Positions 7,485 through 16,491 of a DNA stretch of 64,000 bases are shown here, one piece after another. Below the pieces are notes generated by a model. That model did no database searches. It worked only from the letters and a program-made list of their open reading frames with translations, and was not told the DNA's origin. This stretch comes from Hymenobacter plasmatis (GTDB lineage: Bacteria > Bacteroidota > Bacteroidia > Cytophagales > Hymenobacteraceae). Positions within the stretch are counted from its first letter, which is position 1. Each line of letters begins with the position of its first letter. The position numbers and the translations under genes are program-made. The stretch lies in the NCBI RefSeq assembly GCF_020711255.1, contig NZ_JAJFAW010000015.1, positions 62,001-126,000 of the forward strand. Reading direction: 5' to 3'.

Positions 7485-9371
7485 CTATCGGTAGCCGGCG
7501 GCCTGCAGCGCAAACAGCTCGGCATAGCGCCCGCCCTTGGCGAGCAAGGCTTCGTGCGAGCCGATTTCCACAAATTGTCCGTTTTCAATCACCAGGATGC
7601 GGTCGGCCATGCGTACCGTGCTGAACCGGTGGCTGATAAGCACGGCCGTCTTGCCCTTGGTTAATTCGGCAAATCGCTGAAAAACTTCGTGCTCGGCGCG
7701 GGCGTCGAGGGCGGCGGTGGGCTCGTCGAGGATGAGCAGCTGGGCGTCGCGCATGTAGGCCCGGCCCAGGGCAATTTTCTGCCACTCGCCCCCGCTCAAA
7801 TCCACACCGCCGTTGAAGCGGCGGCCTATCATCTGGTCGTAGCCGCCGGGCAGCTTCGCAATCACGGTATCGGCCAGGCTTTGCTGGGCGGCGGTTTCGA
7901 TGCGGGGCTGGTTTTGGCGCTCCTCGATGCGGCCCACGGCCAGGTTCTGGCCGGCCGGCAGCTGGAAGCGCACAAAGTCCTGGAAGATGACGCCGATTTC
8001 CTGGCGCAGCTCGGCGGGGTCGTACTCGCGCAGGTCGTGGCCATCGAGCAGAATGCGGCCCTCGGTGGGGTCATAGAGCCGGGCCAGCAGCTTCACCAGC
8101 GTGGTTTTGCCAGCTCCATTCTCCCCTACCAGTGCCAGCTTTTCGCCGGCTTCCAGCTTAAAAGAGAGGTTGCGAATGGCCCATTTTGTACCATTCTTGT
8201 ACTGGAACCCGACGTTTTCAAACTGGAAACCCTGCCGGATGGGCCGGGGGAACGGCCGGGCCGTTTCGCCTTTAACTTCCTGCCGCACGATGCGGGGCCG
8301 CAATGCAAAGAAGTCGAAAAAGTCCTGCAAGTACAAGGCCCCATCGGCCACGGAGCTAAAGCGACTCAGGATGCCTTCGAGCAGCCCGCGCAGCCGTGCA
8401 AACGACCCTGCCAGGAACGTGAGCTGGCCCAGCGAAATCTGCCCGGCCACGGCGCGGGTAATGATGTAGACGTACGCTCCGTAGTAGCCGGCCGCGCCAA
8501 TGGCGGCGAAGAGCGTGCCCCAGGCGGCGCGGCGCAGCACGAGGCTTTTGTTTTGGCGGTAGAAGTCATCGGACAGCTCGCGGAAGCGGTTGATGAGGAA
8601 GTCGGAGAGCCCGAAAATCTTCACTTCCTTGGCTGTTTCGTCGGAGGCGCCGGTTTGGCGGAGGTAGTCGAGCTCGCGGCGCTCGGGCGTCCAGGAGTGC
8701 GAGAGGGAGTAGCTGCGCTCGTTGAAGTGCGACTCGCCCAGGAAGGCCGGCACCACGGCCAGCAGCAGCAGCACCAGCAGCCACGGCTGGAAGGCCACCA
8801 GCCCACCGGCCAGCAGCACCAGCGTGACCAGGTCCTGGCCCTGCGAGAGCACCTGGCTCATGAGCACGGTGCGCGAGAGGGTTTGGCGGCGGGCGCGCTC
8901 CAGCTTGTCGTAGAAGGTGCTGTCCTCGAACTGGTCCAAATCGAGCTCGGCGGCGTGGGCCATGAGGCGGATGGACGACTGGTTGGCAAACAGGTCGCCG
9001 AGCAGCGAATCGAGCAGAGCCACGCCGCGGCCCAGAGCATCGGTGAGCAGCACCAGGCCAAACTCCAGCGCCACCAGCTGGAGTACGGGCGCCAGCACCC
9101 GCTCGGCAGCAGGCAGGCGGGTGAGGTGCACCACCGCATCGAGAATGAGCTGGCCCACATAGAGCATGGCCAGCGGCAGGCCAGCTCGTAGCAGGCGCAG
9201 CACAATATTGGAGAGCGCCAACGCGGGGCTGGTTTGCCAGATAAGCTTGAGAAACGCCGGCAGATTGCGCAGCGCCGACACCCGCTCGCGCACGCTCACG
9301 GGCGGCTTGTCGCCCCCCCCGCGGGAGCCGTTGGGGTTCTTGGCGGATATGGTTTTCAGGAATTCAAACAT
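7485..9371 (-). CDS. ABC transporter, fused permease and ATPase (exporter type)
   Basis: 628 residues from the ATG at 9371; an upstream in-frame start would add a proline-rich leader and is not preferred. The N-terminal half (about 50-345) has the hydrophobic segments of an ABC exporter membrane domain. The ATPase shows Walker A GENGAGKT (416-423), a Q-loop (Q464), the signature LSGGE (525-529), Walker B LLILDE (545-550) and an H-loop (His581). One fused half-transporter suggests a homodimer exporting a lipid, drug or peptide; the substrate cannot be read from the sequence. The two DUF4136 lipoproteins follow on the same strand. Confidence 0.88.
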   Translation of the reverse strand: MFEFLKTISAKNPNGSRGGGDKPPVSVRERVSALRNLPAFLKLIWQTSPALALSNIVLRLLRAGLPLAMLYVGQLILDAVVHLTRLPAAERVLAPVLQLVALEFGLVLLTDALGRGVALLDSLLGDLFANQSSIRLMAHAAELDLDQFEDSTFYDKLERARRQTLSRTVLMSQVLSQGQDLVTLVLLAGGLVAFQPWLLVLLLLAVVPAFLGESHFNERSYSLSHSWTPERRELDYLRQTGASDETAKEVKIFGLSDFLINRFRELSDDFYRQNKSLVLRRAAWGTLFAAIGAAGYYGAYVYIITRAVAGQISLGQLTFLAGSFARLRGLLEGILSRFSSVADGALYLQDFFDFFALRPRIVRQEVKGETARPFPRPIRQGFQFENVGFQYKNGTKWAIRNLSFKLEAGEKLALVGENGAGKTTLVKLLARLYDPTEGRILLDGHDLREYDPAELRQEIGVIFQDFVRFQLPAGQNLAVGRIEERQNQPRIETAAQQSLADTVIAKLPGGYDQMIGRRFNGGVDLSGGEWQKIALGRAYMRDAQLLILDEPTAALDARAEHEVFQRFAELTKGKTAVLISHRFSTVRMADRILVIENGQFVEIGSHEALLAKGGRYAELFALQAAGYR

Positions 9372-9830
9372 CGGCGGGGCGAAGGCAAGGTTGGGGCCGG
9401 AAGGTGAGAGTTGCCGTTTTGGCAGCTGGTCCGGTTGAGGTTGAGCTATTTCAACCACCTAAACCTTTAACCGGCAGAAAGGGTCTACTTATAGCAGGTT
9501 CGGAGTCGGTGTGCACGTTACGCCTCACCCCCAGCCCCTGTCCGGGGAGAGGGTATCACGGCGGCGGGAATGTAGCGCGGACTCTGTAGTCCGCGTCCCC
9601 GCGCCATTTGGGTGTCGTTCGGGTTTCCGCCGTGGACGCGGACTACAGAGCCCGCGCTACAATCGTCCGGTTCCCCTCTCCGCGGGAGAGGCTGAGGCCA
9701 ATCGAATACACTTACCTCGAAACCGCACTATACGGCCCGGGTTAGCTCTGCCCATGCAATAGCATAAGCAAATATAGCGTTGCTTCGCAAGGAAATCCTT
9801 CCTTCACAATTCGTTAAATCTACCTCCCCA
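9372..9830. other. Divergent intergenic region with nested repeats
   Basis: 459 bases between the ABC transporter and the barrel gene. A nested repeat occupies 9522-9697. The flanks (9372-9521 and 9698-9830) show no gene and no clear TAnnTTTG promoter. Confidence 0.6.
9522..9697. repeat. Nested inverted repeat: family C arms around family D arms
   Basis: Outer family C arms (9522-9553, cctcacccccagcccctg; and 9668-9697, ccggttcccctctccgcggg) flank an inner family D pair (9571-9598 and 9634-9661). The inner 28-base arms are inverted copies with one mismatch. This is the same construction as at 5.76-6.04 kb but with a different inner family. Confidence 0.8.
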
Positions 9831-10499
9831 ATGCTGCTCCGCCGCTCCATTAGCGCCAGCTTACTGGCAACTGCCCTGCCTCTGGCTGGCTTTGCCCAAA
9901 CGCCTGTAGCCCCGGCAGCGCCCCTCCCCCGCTTTTTCGTGGGCGTGAGCGGCTCGTTTGGCGGCTACCCGTTGCCCACCAAGACCGGCGTGAACGTGGC
10001 CACGGCGGCCCCAACGGTGGGCCTGCAGCTACGGCCGCGGCTGGCGCTGCAATTGAGCGGTGCTTTCGATGCCAGCCACTCTTACGCTGGCATCGATTAT
10101 GGCCCGGCCCTACCCAATGGTGAATACCTGAAACGCACCAGTTGGAACCGGACCTTGGTGGTGCCCGTGCTGGGCCGCTACGCCCTGACGCGGCGCGTGG
10201 CCCAACGCTTCCAGGCCGACGTGCTCGGGGGCGTGAGCTATGTGCGGTTTAATGTGCGCAGCGACGTTTTCAGGATGAGCGAAAACGGAACGGTCCTCGC
10301 CACGGGTGAGGAAACCTCTACCACCCACAGCGCGTGCCTGACGCTGGGAGCCGGCGTGCGCTACGCCCTCTGCCCGCGCTTCGAATTGACGGCGGAGGCT
10401 GTCCTCAACCGCCAAATCATCAGCAAAACCCTTTCCTCCTACGGGGCTAATCCGAACATCGCCGCGGGCGTGCGCTACCGCTTCGGCAAGGCGCTGTAG
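9831..10499 (+). CDS. Exported outer membrane beta-barrel protein
   Basis: 222 residues from ATG 9831. A signal peptide is clear (LLRRSISASLLATALPLAGFAQ, cleavage likely after residue 23). The rest alternates polar and hydrophobic residues in strands typical of small outer membrane barrels: RFFVGVSGSFGG, VGLQLRPRLALQLSGAF, LVVPVLGRYAL, VLGGVSYVRFNV and, at the end, IAAGVRYRFGKAL. The C-terminal strand with alternating aromatic residues supports insertion into the outer membrane. No specific function is recognisable. It has no same-strand partner close by. Confidence 0.7.
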   Translation: MLLRRSISASLLATALPLAGFAQTPVAPAAPLPRFFVGVSGSFGGYPLPTKTGVNVATAAPTVGLQLRPRLALQLSGAFDASHSYAGIDYGPALPNGEYLKRTSWNRTLVVPVLGRYALTRRVAQRFQADVLGGVSYVRFNVRSDVFRMSENGTVLATGEETSTTHSACLTLGAGVRYALCPRFELTAEAVLNRQIISKTLSSYGANPNIAAGVRYRFGKAL

Positions 10500-10599
10500 C
10501 TACTGCTCGCAAATTGGCCAGAGTTGAGCCATACTGTGTCGGAGGGTGGCTCCAAAACAGCAGCGCCATGAGCCGATAGCAGCTTCGTCCCCTGTGCCC

Positions 10600-10607
10600 G
10601 ACCTTTG
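10600..10607 (+). promoter_or_regulatory. Possible Bacteroidota -7 promoter box (gacctttg)
   Basis: One mismatch to TAnnTTTG. It lies 8 bases before the MFS start codon, so any leader would be very short. Confidence 0.4.
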
Positions 10608-10615
10608 CGGCACCC

Positions 10616-11851
10616 ATGGCCACTCCTGCTTCCCGCCCCTACTCCATCGGCTTCTGGCTGATGTGCTTGTCGTCGTTTCTGTTTTTCCTGAGCTTCAATT
10701 TGCTGCTGCCAGAGCTGCCCGACCATCTTTCGCGGCTGGGCGGCGGTGAGTATAAGGGCTACATCATTGCCTTGTTTACGGTCACGGCGGCCCTGTCGCG
10801 GCCCTTTTCGGGCAAGCTGGCCGATACCGTGGGGCGCATCCCCGTGATGGTGTTTGGCTCGCTGGTGTGCTTTGTGTGCGGGTTTTTCTACCCCTGGGCC
10901 CTCACGGTCACGGGGTTTCTCACGCTGCGGCTACTGCACGGCTTCAGCACCGGGTTCAAGCCCACGGGCACCGCCGCCTTCATCGCCGACATTGTGCCCA
11001 TGGAGCGGCGCGGCGAGGCCATGGGCCTGCTCGGCGTCACGGGGGCGCTGGGCATGGCGTTTGGGCCGGCGTTTGGTTCCTGGGTGGCCCAGCACTTCTC
11101 CCTGAACACCATGTTTTACTGCTCCAGTGGCGCGGCGCTGCTCTCGCTGCTGGTGCAGGGCACCCTCACCGAAACCCTGCCCCTGGCCCAGCGGCGGCGC
11201 TTTAGCCTGCGGTTGCTCAAGCTGAAGTGGGAGGAGGTGCTGGAGCCCCGCGTGCTGGCGCCGGCCATCGTCACGGCGCTGTGCCTGTTTCCCTACGGCG
11301 CCGTGCTCACCGTCATCCCCGACCAAAGCCGGCTGCTGGGCCTCACCGGCTCCACCAAGGGCTTGTTCTACATCTGCTACACGGTGGCCTCGCTGAGCAT
11401 CCGGCTGGTGGCGGGCAAGGCCTCCGATACCCACGGGCGCGTGCCGGTGCTGCGCATATCGGCGGGCATCCTGGCGGCGGGGCTGGTGCTGCTGGTGTGG
11501 TCGCCGTCGGTGCCGGTGTTTCTGGCGGGGGCCGTGGTGTTCGGCATCGGCACCGGGCTCAACTCGCCCACGCTCTACGCCTGGACCATCGACCTGAGCC
11601 ACCCCGAGCGCCGCGGCCGCGGCGTGGCCACCATGTACATCGCCCTCGAGCTCGGAATTGGGCTGGGTGCCCTGCTCGCCGGCTGGATATTCTCCAACCT
11701 GGCCGGCCGCCTGCCCTACGTGCACGCCCTCAGCCTGCTGTGCGTCCTGCTGGCCGTGGCGTACTTATTCACCGTGAAGTTGACCGGCCCCATGGCTGCC
11801 GTGGGCGTGCCAGAGTCGGCCCCCGAGCCTTCGCCCGAAGAGGTGGTGTGA
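10616..11851 (+). CDS. Major facilitator superfamily transporter
   Basis: 411 residues from ATG 10616, with about twelve hydrophobic segments. The loop after helix 2 carries the MFS motif A region (GKLADTVGRIPVM), and an equivalent in the second half reads GKASDTHGRVPVL. Helix 4-5 sequences (FKPTGTAAFIADIVPMERRGEAMG) resemble drug or sugar efflux members. The substrate cannot be assigned. It stands alone between a barrel gene and the DUF3857 array. Confidence 0.82.
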   Translation: MATPASRPYSIGFWLMCLSSFLFFLSFNLLLPELPDHLSRLGGGEYKGYIIALFTVTAALSRPFSGKLADTVGRIPVMVFGSLVCFVCGFFYPWALTVTGFLTLRLLHGFSTGFKPTGTAAFIADIVPMERRGEAMGLLGVTGALGMAFGPAFGSWVAQHFSLNTMFYCSSGAALLSLLVQGTLTETLPLAQRRRFSLRLLKLKWEEVLEPRVLAPAIVTALCLFPYGAVLTVIPDQSRLLGLTGSTKGLFYICYTVASLSIRLVAGKASDTHGRVPVLRISAGILAAGLVLLVWSPSVPVFLAGAVVFGIGTGLNSPTLYAWTIDLSHPERRGRGVATMYIALELGIGLGALLAGWIFSNLAGRLPYVHALSLLCVLLAVAYLFTVKLTGPMAAVGVPESAPEPSPEEVV

Positions 11852-11956
11852 GATATTAAATATTTGCATAAAATAATGATGAAGAATAGGTGAGCTTTCA
11901 TTCGGACCTCCTACTTTTAGGGTTTCGAAGATTGTCTACCCCATTCTTTATTGTTG

Positions 11957-14020
11957 ATGTACACTACTCTACTGCCTGGCCGGCGGCGGCAGGCACTGCC
12001 GGTGCTGTTGGGCTGTTTTTTGGCCGCAGCGGCCGCTCAGGCCCAGCCAGAGCCCATTAAATTTGGCCAGATAGACAAGGCCGACCTCACGGCCGCCCCC
12101 TTCGCCGCCGACAGCGCGGCCGGGGCCGTGGTGCTTTGCGATTTTGGCCGCTCGCGCCTCCGGGGCAAGCGTAGCGGCCTCGAAATAGTATTTGAGCGGG
12201 TCACGCGCATCAAAATCCTGAAGAAGTCGGGCTACGACGAAGCCACCGTCGAAATCCCGCTCTACCACCGCGAAGGCGACCAGGAAAAGATTTCCAACCT
12301 GCGCGGCTTCACCTACAACCTGGTGAACGGCGTGGTGGTAAAAACCAAGCTCGAGCCCAGCGGTGCTTTCGTCGAAAAGCGCACGCCCAACGTGAACGTG
12401 CAGAAATTCACGCTGCCCAATGTGCAGGAAGGCGCCGTGGTGGAATACGCCTACACCCTCAGCTCCGATTTCCTGTTCAACTTTCAGGACTGGACCTTTC
12501 AGCGCGATATTCCGGTGCGCTACAGCGAGTACCGCTCCAGCATCCCCACTTTCTACAAATACAACATCCTCTACCAGGGCAACCGCACGCCCGATGTGAA
12601 CCTGATGAGCGTGGGCCAGACCACCCTGATGCTCGACAACAAAGTAGGGGACGGCCTCAGCGCCGGGCTGACCAACGGCACCCTCTCCGTAACGGCCTCC
12701 ACCGAAGACCACCAGTGGGTGCTCAAAAATGTGCCGGCCTTTCGCGCAGAGCCGTACATGACCACCGCCCAGGACTACGTGGCCCGGCTGGACTTTGAGC
12801 TCACCGGCGAACAGTGGCCCGAGCAGCCCTACCAGGACCTGACCGGCACCTGGGACAAAATCAACGCCCGGCTGCTGGCCGACGAGGACTTTGGCGGCCG
12901 CCTCGGCCAGGCCGGGGCGCTGAAAGCCCAATTGCAGGGCCTCGCAGCCCAATACCCCGACGTAGCGGCCCGCGCCGCCGCTGTGCGCCAGCTGGTGCTG
13001 GCCGCCATGCGCTACGACGGCACCGACCGCTACTATGCCCGGGAGCCCCTGCGCAAGGCCCTCGACGCCCACCGCGGCTCGTCGGCCGATGTGAACCTGC
13101 TCTTGCTGGCCGCGCTGCAGGAAGCCGGCGTGCCGGCCCACCCGCTGCTGCTCAGCACCCGCGACCACGGCCGTGTCAACAAGGAAATTCCGCTGCTGGA
13201 GCGCTTCAACTACGTGGTGGCGCTGGTGCCCCTGGCCACCGGCAAAGACCTGCTGGTAGACGCCACCGACGCGCAGCTGCCCTGCGGCATGCTCCCCGAG
13301 CGCTGCCTCAACCGCGTGGGCCGCCTCATCACCAAGTTTCCGAACGACAGCCGCTGGGTGGACCTCACCCCGGCCCAGCGCCACGTGCACTACCAGCAGG
13401 TAAACCTGACGCTGGATGCCGACGGCGGCCTGATGGGCACCGTGCACGAGGAGCACGGCGGCTACGCCGCGGCCGACGCCCGCGCCCAGCTCACCGCCCT
13501 GGGCGAGAAGAAGTACCTGGCCGGGCTGCAGCAGCGGCACGAGGCCTGGGCCATGCCCAAGCTCGCCGTGACCCACGCCGACGACGTGGACAAACCCCTG
13601 GCCCTGGACTACGAGTTCAGCCAGCCCAGTACCGAGAAGGCCAGCGGCGGCCCCCTCTACCTGAGCCCGCTGAGCGAGTTTGGGACCAGCCAAAACCCGT
13701 TTCGGCACGAGCAGCGGTCCTTCGCCGTCGACTTTGGGGCCGCGCAGGAAGAGCTGGTGGTCATCAACCTGGCCCTGCCCGCGGGCTACGAGCTGGCCGA
13801 GGTGCCCAAGCCCGCCAATGTGAACCTGCCCGACAACGGCGGCAAGTTCTATTATATGGTTAGCGCCGCCACACCCGGGCGCGTGCAGCTCACCACCCGC
13901 CTCATCCTGGCCAACCCTGTGTACGCGGCCGAAGACTACGCCAACCTGCGCGAGCTGTACCGCCTGCTGCTGGAAAAACAGGCGGAAAAACTCATCATCA
14001 AGAAGAAAGCCAACGGTTAG
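11957..14020 (+). CDS. Exported DUF3857/transglutaminase-like protein (copy 1, no catalytic Cys)
   Basis: 687 residues from ATG 11957 (TTG codons just upstream are less likely). A signal peptide precedes QAQPEPIKFG. The N-terminal DUF3857 domain carries LRGFTYNLVNGVVVKTKL (about 115-132) and VQEGAVVEYAYTLSSDFLFNFQDWTFQRDIPVRYSEYR (about 156-193). The transglutaminase-like region follows at about 330-440. At the site where transglutaminase folds have their nucleophile (usually G-x-C-K/A-D), this protein reads GSSADVN (374-380), so the cysteine is absent. It ends with a DUF3858-like beta domain. It is followed by a close paralogue and a more distant one. It is probably periplasmic and binds rather than cleaves a protein or glycan; this is inference. 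Confidence 0.8.
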   Translation: MYTTLLPGRRRQALPVLLGCFLAAAAAQAQPEPIKFGQIDKADLTAAPFAADSAAGAVVLCDFGRSRLRGKRSGLEIVFERVTRIKILKKSGYDEATVEIPLYHREGDQEKISNLRGFTYNLVNGVVVKTKLEPSGAFVEKRTPNVNVQKFTLPNVQEGAVVEYAYTLSSDFLFNFQDWTFQRDIPVRYSEYRSSIPTFYKYNILYQGNRTPDVNLMSVGQTTLMLDNKVGDGLSAGLTNGTLSVTASTEDHQWVLKNVPAFRAEPYMTTAQDYVARLDFELTGEQWPEQPYQDLTGTWDKINARLLADEDFGGRLGQAGALKAQLQGLAAQYPDVAARAAAVRQLVLAAMRYDGTDRYYAREPLRKALDAHRGSSADVNLLLLAALQEAGVPAHPLLLSTRDHGRVNKEIPLLERFNYVVALVPLATGKDLLVDATDAQLPCGMLPERCLNRVGRLITKFPNDSRWVDLTPAQRHVHYQQVNLTLDADGGLMGTVHEEHGGYAAADARAQLTALGEKKYLAGLQQRHEAWAMPKLAVTHADDVDKPLALDYEFSQPSTEKASGGPLYLSPLSEFGTSQNPFRHEQRSFAVDFGAAQEELVVINLALPAGYELAEVPKPANVNLPDNGGKFYYMVSAATPGRVQLTTRLILANPVYAAEDYANLRELYRLLLEKQAEKLIIKKKANG

Positions 14021-14136
14021 CTCAACTTCCGGCTATCCCAACTCCCGGCCTGCCCGGATTATCCGTTGACCGCCAATACAATCAGCTCAATTTCGGACTC
14101 CCGCCTTATTCCTTTTCTACCTTATTTCCTCTTTGC

Positions 14137-16185
14137 ATGAAGCTACCCTTACGCTCGTCTCTTACCCTAGCCGCCTTGCTGAGTGCCTTTGCGGCGCAGG
14201 CCCAGCCCGAGCCCATCAAATTTGGCAAGCCCGACCCGAAAGACCTGACGGCCGCGCCCTTTGTGGGCGACAGCGCCGCCGCGGCCGTGGTGCTGTGCGA
14301 CTACGGCACCACCACCATTCAGTACGTCAACAACGACTTCCAGCTGGTGTCGGAGCGGATTACGCGCATCAAAATCCTGAAGAAAGCAGGCTACGAGGTG
14401 GCCACGGTGCAGGTGCCGCTTTTCCACCGCAACAGCAGCGAAGAAAAAATTACGGGCCTGCGCGGCTTCACCTACAACCTGGTGAACGGGCAGGTGCAAA
14501 AAACCAAGCTGGAAAGCAGCAACGTTTTCACCGAAGACCGCACCAAAAACGTGCGGGTGCGCAAGTTCACGCTGCCCGATGTGCGCGAGGGCGCCGTGAT
14601 TGAGTACGCCTACACCGTAACGTCGGACTTCTTTTTCAATTTTCAGGACTGGACCTTTCAGCGCGACATCCCCACGCGCTGGAGCGAGTTTCGGGCCACC
14701 ATTCCCGAGTATTTCCACTACAAGATGCTGATGCAGGGCTACCACCCCCTGGAAGTGCAGACGAAGACGGACAACATGACGCAGTTTACGGTGCACACGG
14801 CGGGCGGCTTTTCCGGCAGCGGCTTTGGCACCACCCGCGAAGCCGCCAGCAACGAAACCGTGACGGCCCGCGTGACCAACTACAACTGGGCCATGAAGAA
14901 CGTGCCGGCGTTTCGCGACGAGCCGTTCATGACCACCTCCGAGGACTACGTCGACCGCATCAACTTCCAGCTGGCGGGCGAGCAGTTTCCCGGGCAGGCC
15001 TACCAAAACGTAGCCGCCACCTGGGACAAGATTAACTCGGAGCTGCTGAGCGATGAGAACTTCGGCTTGCAGCTCGACCGCGGCAATTTCCTGAAGTCCC
15101 AGATGCAGGCCCTGGCCACCCAATACCCCGACGTGGCGGAACGCGCCGCCGCCGTGCGCGAGGTGGTGATGAGCGGCATTCGCTACGACGGCACCAACCG
15201 CTACTCTACCGATGGCTCGCTGCGCAAAGCCTACGACGCCCACCTGGGCAGCGCGGCCGATGTGAACCTGCTGCTCATTGCCGGCCTGCGCGATGCCGGC
15301 ATTCCGGCCCAGCCACTGCTGCTGAGCACCCGCAGCCACGGCCGCGTAAACGAGGCCCTGACGCTGCTCGACAAGTTTAACTACGTGGTGGCCCTGGTGC
15401 CGCTGGCCGATGGCAAAGACCTGCTCCTGGACGCCACCGAGCCGCTGCTGCCCGCCGGCATGCTGCCCGAGCGCTGCCTCAACCACCTGGGCCGCCTGAT
15501 AACGAAGAAGCCCGAAGACGGCCGCTGGGTCGACCTGTCGCCTGCCCAGCGCCACGTGCGCTACCAGCAAGTGCAGCTCACCATGGACGCGCAAGGCGGC
15601 CTGACCGGCAAAGTGCACCAGGAGCACGGCGGCTACGCCGGCGTGGCTGCCCGCAAGCACATGGCCACCCTGGGCGAGAAAAAATACCTGGCCGAGCTAA
15701 CCACCCAGCACAGCACCTGGACCGTGCCCAAGCTCACGGTGGGCCAGCGCGAAAACGTGGCCAAGCCCCTGGCCCTGGACTACGAATTCACGCAGCCCGC
15801 CGACGACAACGCCACCGCCGGCACCTTCTACCTGAGCCCGCTCCGGGAGTTTAGCAGCGAGCAAAACCCCTTCCGCCACGACGACCGCCTGTTTCCCGTA
15901 GACTTTGGCGCCGCGCAGGACGAAACCACCATGGTAACCCTCACGCTGCCCACGGGCTACGAGCTGGCCGAAATGCCTAAGTCCGCCGTGCTGGAGCTCC
16001 CCGACGGCGGGGGCCGGTTCCTCTACAGCGTTGCCGCTACTACCCCAAATACGGTGCAGCTCACCGGCCGCCTGAGCCTGCGCAAGCCCGCCTACGCCGC
16101 CGCAGAATACGCCCAACTCCGCGAGTTCTACCGCCTCATGATGCAGAAGCAAGGCGAAAAACTGGTGATTAAAAAGAAGGCATAG
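14137..16185 (+). CDS. Exported DUF3857/transglutaminase-like protein (copy 2, no catalytic Cys)
   Basis: 682 residues from ATG 14137. The signal peptide is MKLPLRSSLTLAALLSAFAAQA. It is colinear with the preceding gene over its whole length and clearly a tandem duplicate: TRIKILKKAGYEVATVQVPL, LRGFTYNLVNGQVQKTKL and DWTFQRDIPTRWSEF are shared with small changes. The transglutaminase nucleophile position reads GSAADVN (371-377), so it too lacks the cysteine. C-terminal motifs NPFRHDDRLFPVDFGAAQ and YRLMMQKQGEKLVIKKK match copy 1. The 116-base gap to copy 1 has no visible terminator, so the pair may be co-transcribed. Confidence 0.8.
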   Translation: MKLPLRSSLTLAALLSAFAAQAQPEPIKFGKPDPKDLTAAPFVGDSAAAAVVLCDYGTTTIQYVNNDFQLVSERITRIKILKKAGYEVATVQVPLFHRNSSEEKITGLRGFTYNLVNGQVQKTKLESSNVFTEDRTKNVRVRKFTLPDVREGAVIEYAYTVTSDFFFNFQDWTFQRDIPTRWSEFRATIPEYFHYKMLMQGYHPLEVQTKTDNMTQFTVHTAGGFSGSGFGTTREAASNETVTARVTNYNWAMKNVPAFRDEPFMTTSEDYVDRINFQLAGEQFPGQAYQNVAATWDKINSELLSDENFGLQLDRGNFLKSQMQALATQYPDVAERAAAVREVVMSGIRYDGTNRYSTDGSLRKAYDAHLGSAADVNLLLIAGLRDAGIPAQPLLLSTRSHGRVNEALTLLDKFNYVVALVPLADGKDLLLDATEPLLPAGMLPERCLNHLGRLITKKPEDGRWVDLSPAQRHVRYQQVQLTMDAQGGLTGKVHQEHGGYAGVAARKHMATLGEKKYLAELTTQHSTWTVPKLTVGQRENVAKPLALDYEFTQPADDNATAGTFYLSPLREFSSEQNPFRHDDRLFPVDFGAAQDETTMVTLTLPTGYELAEMPKSAVLELPDGGGRFLYSVAATTPNTVQLTGRLSLRKPAYAAAEYAQLREFYRLMMQKQGEKLVIKKKA

Positions 16186-16491
16186 GTTGAGTTGAAGTCC
16201 TCAGAATGTCAGGATGATAGGACGTCATGCAGAGCGCAGCGAAGCATCTTTACCGGGGCAGTAATCCAATCGTCCGTCAATAATCGTCTGTCATGCTGAC
16301 TAAGGAAGCATCTTATCACCGTGGAACGACTCAGGCGTGATAAGATGCTTCCTTCGTCAGCATGACAAGCGGCGCGGTAGCAAGCGGGGTGCTGCACATT
16401 GCCTGACCTTTCTACCTGCCACAGTCTATCCAACTCAACTTTCAGCCCAACATCCTACCCAATTATAAACTACCTCATTCCCCATCATCTC
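16186..16491. other. Gap in the DUF3857 array filled by family A repeat
   Basis: 306 bases between copies 2 and 3. Positions 16223-16370 are family A palindromic repeat. The remaining sequence shows no promoter or gene that could be supported. Confidence 0.6.
16223..16370. repeat. Composite palindromic repeat, family A
   Basis: A single arm (16223-16250) is followed by an inverted pair (16288-16320 with 16337-16368) differing at one central base from the pair at 2.99-3.08 kb. The order of parts is the same as at 2.94-3.13 kb. Confidence 0.85.

Noticed and set aside
7689..9191. 500-codon plus-strand frame opposite the ABC transporter
   Set aside because: A shadow of the ATPase gene; the motifs are all on the other strand.
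11969..13708. 579-codon minus-strand frame opposite DUF3857 copy 1 (and a similar one opposite copy 2)
   Set aside because: A similar frame appears opposite both paralogues because the sense sequences are related; composition is Gly/His/Val-rich with no family features.
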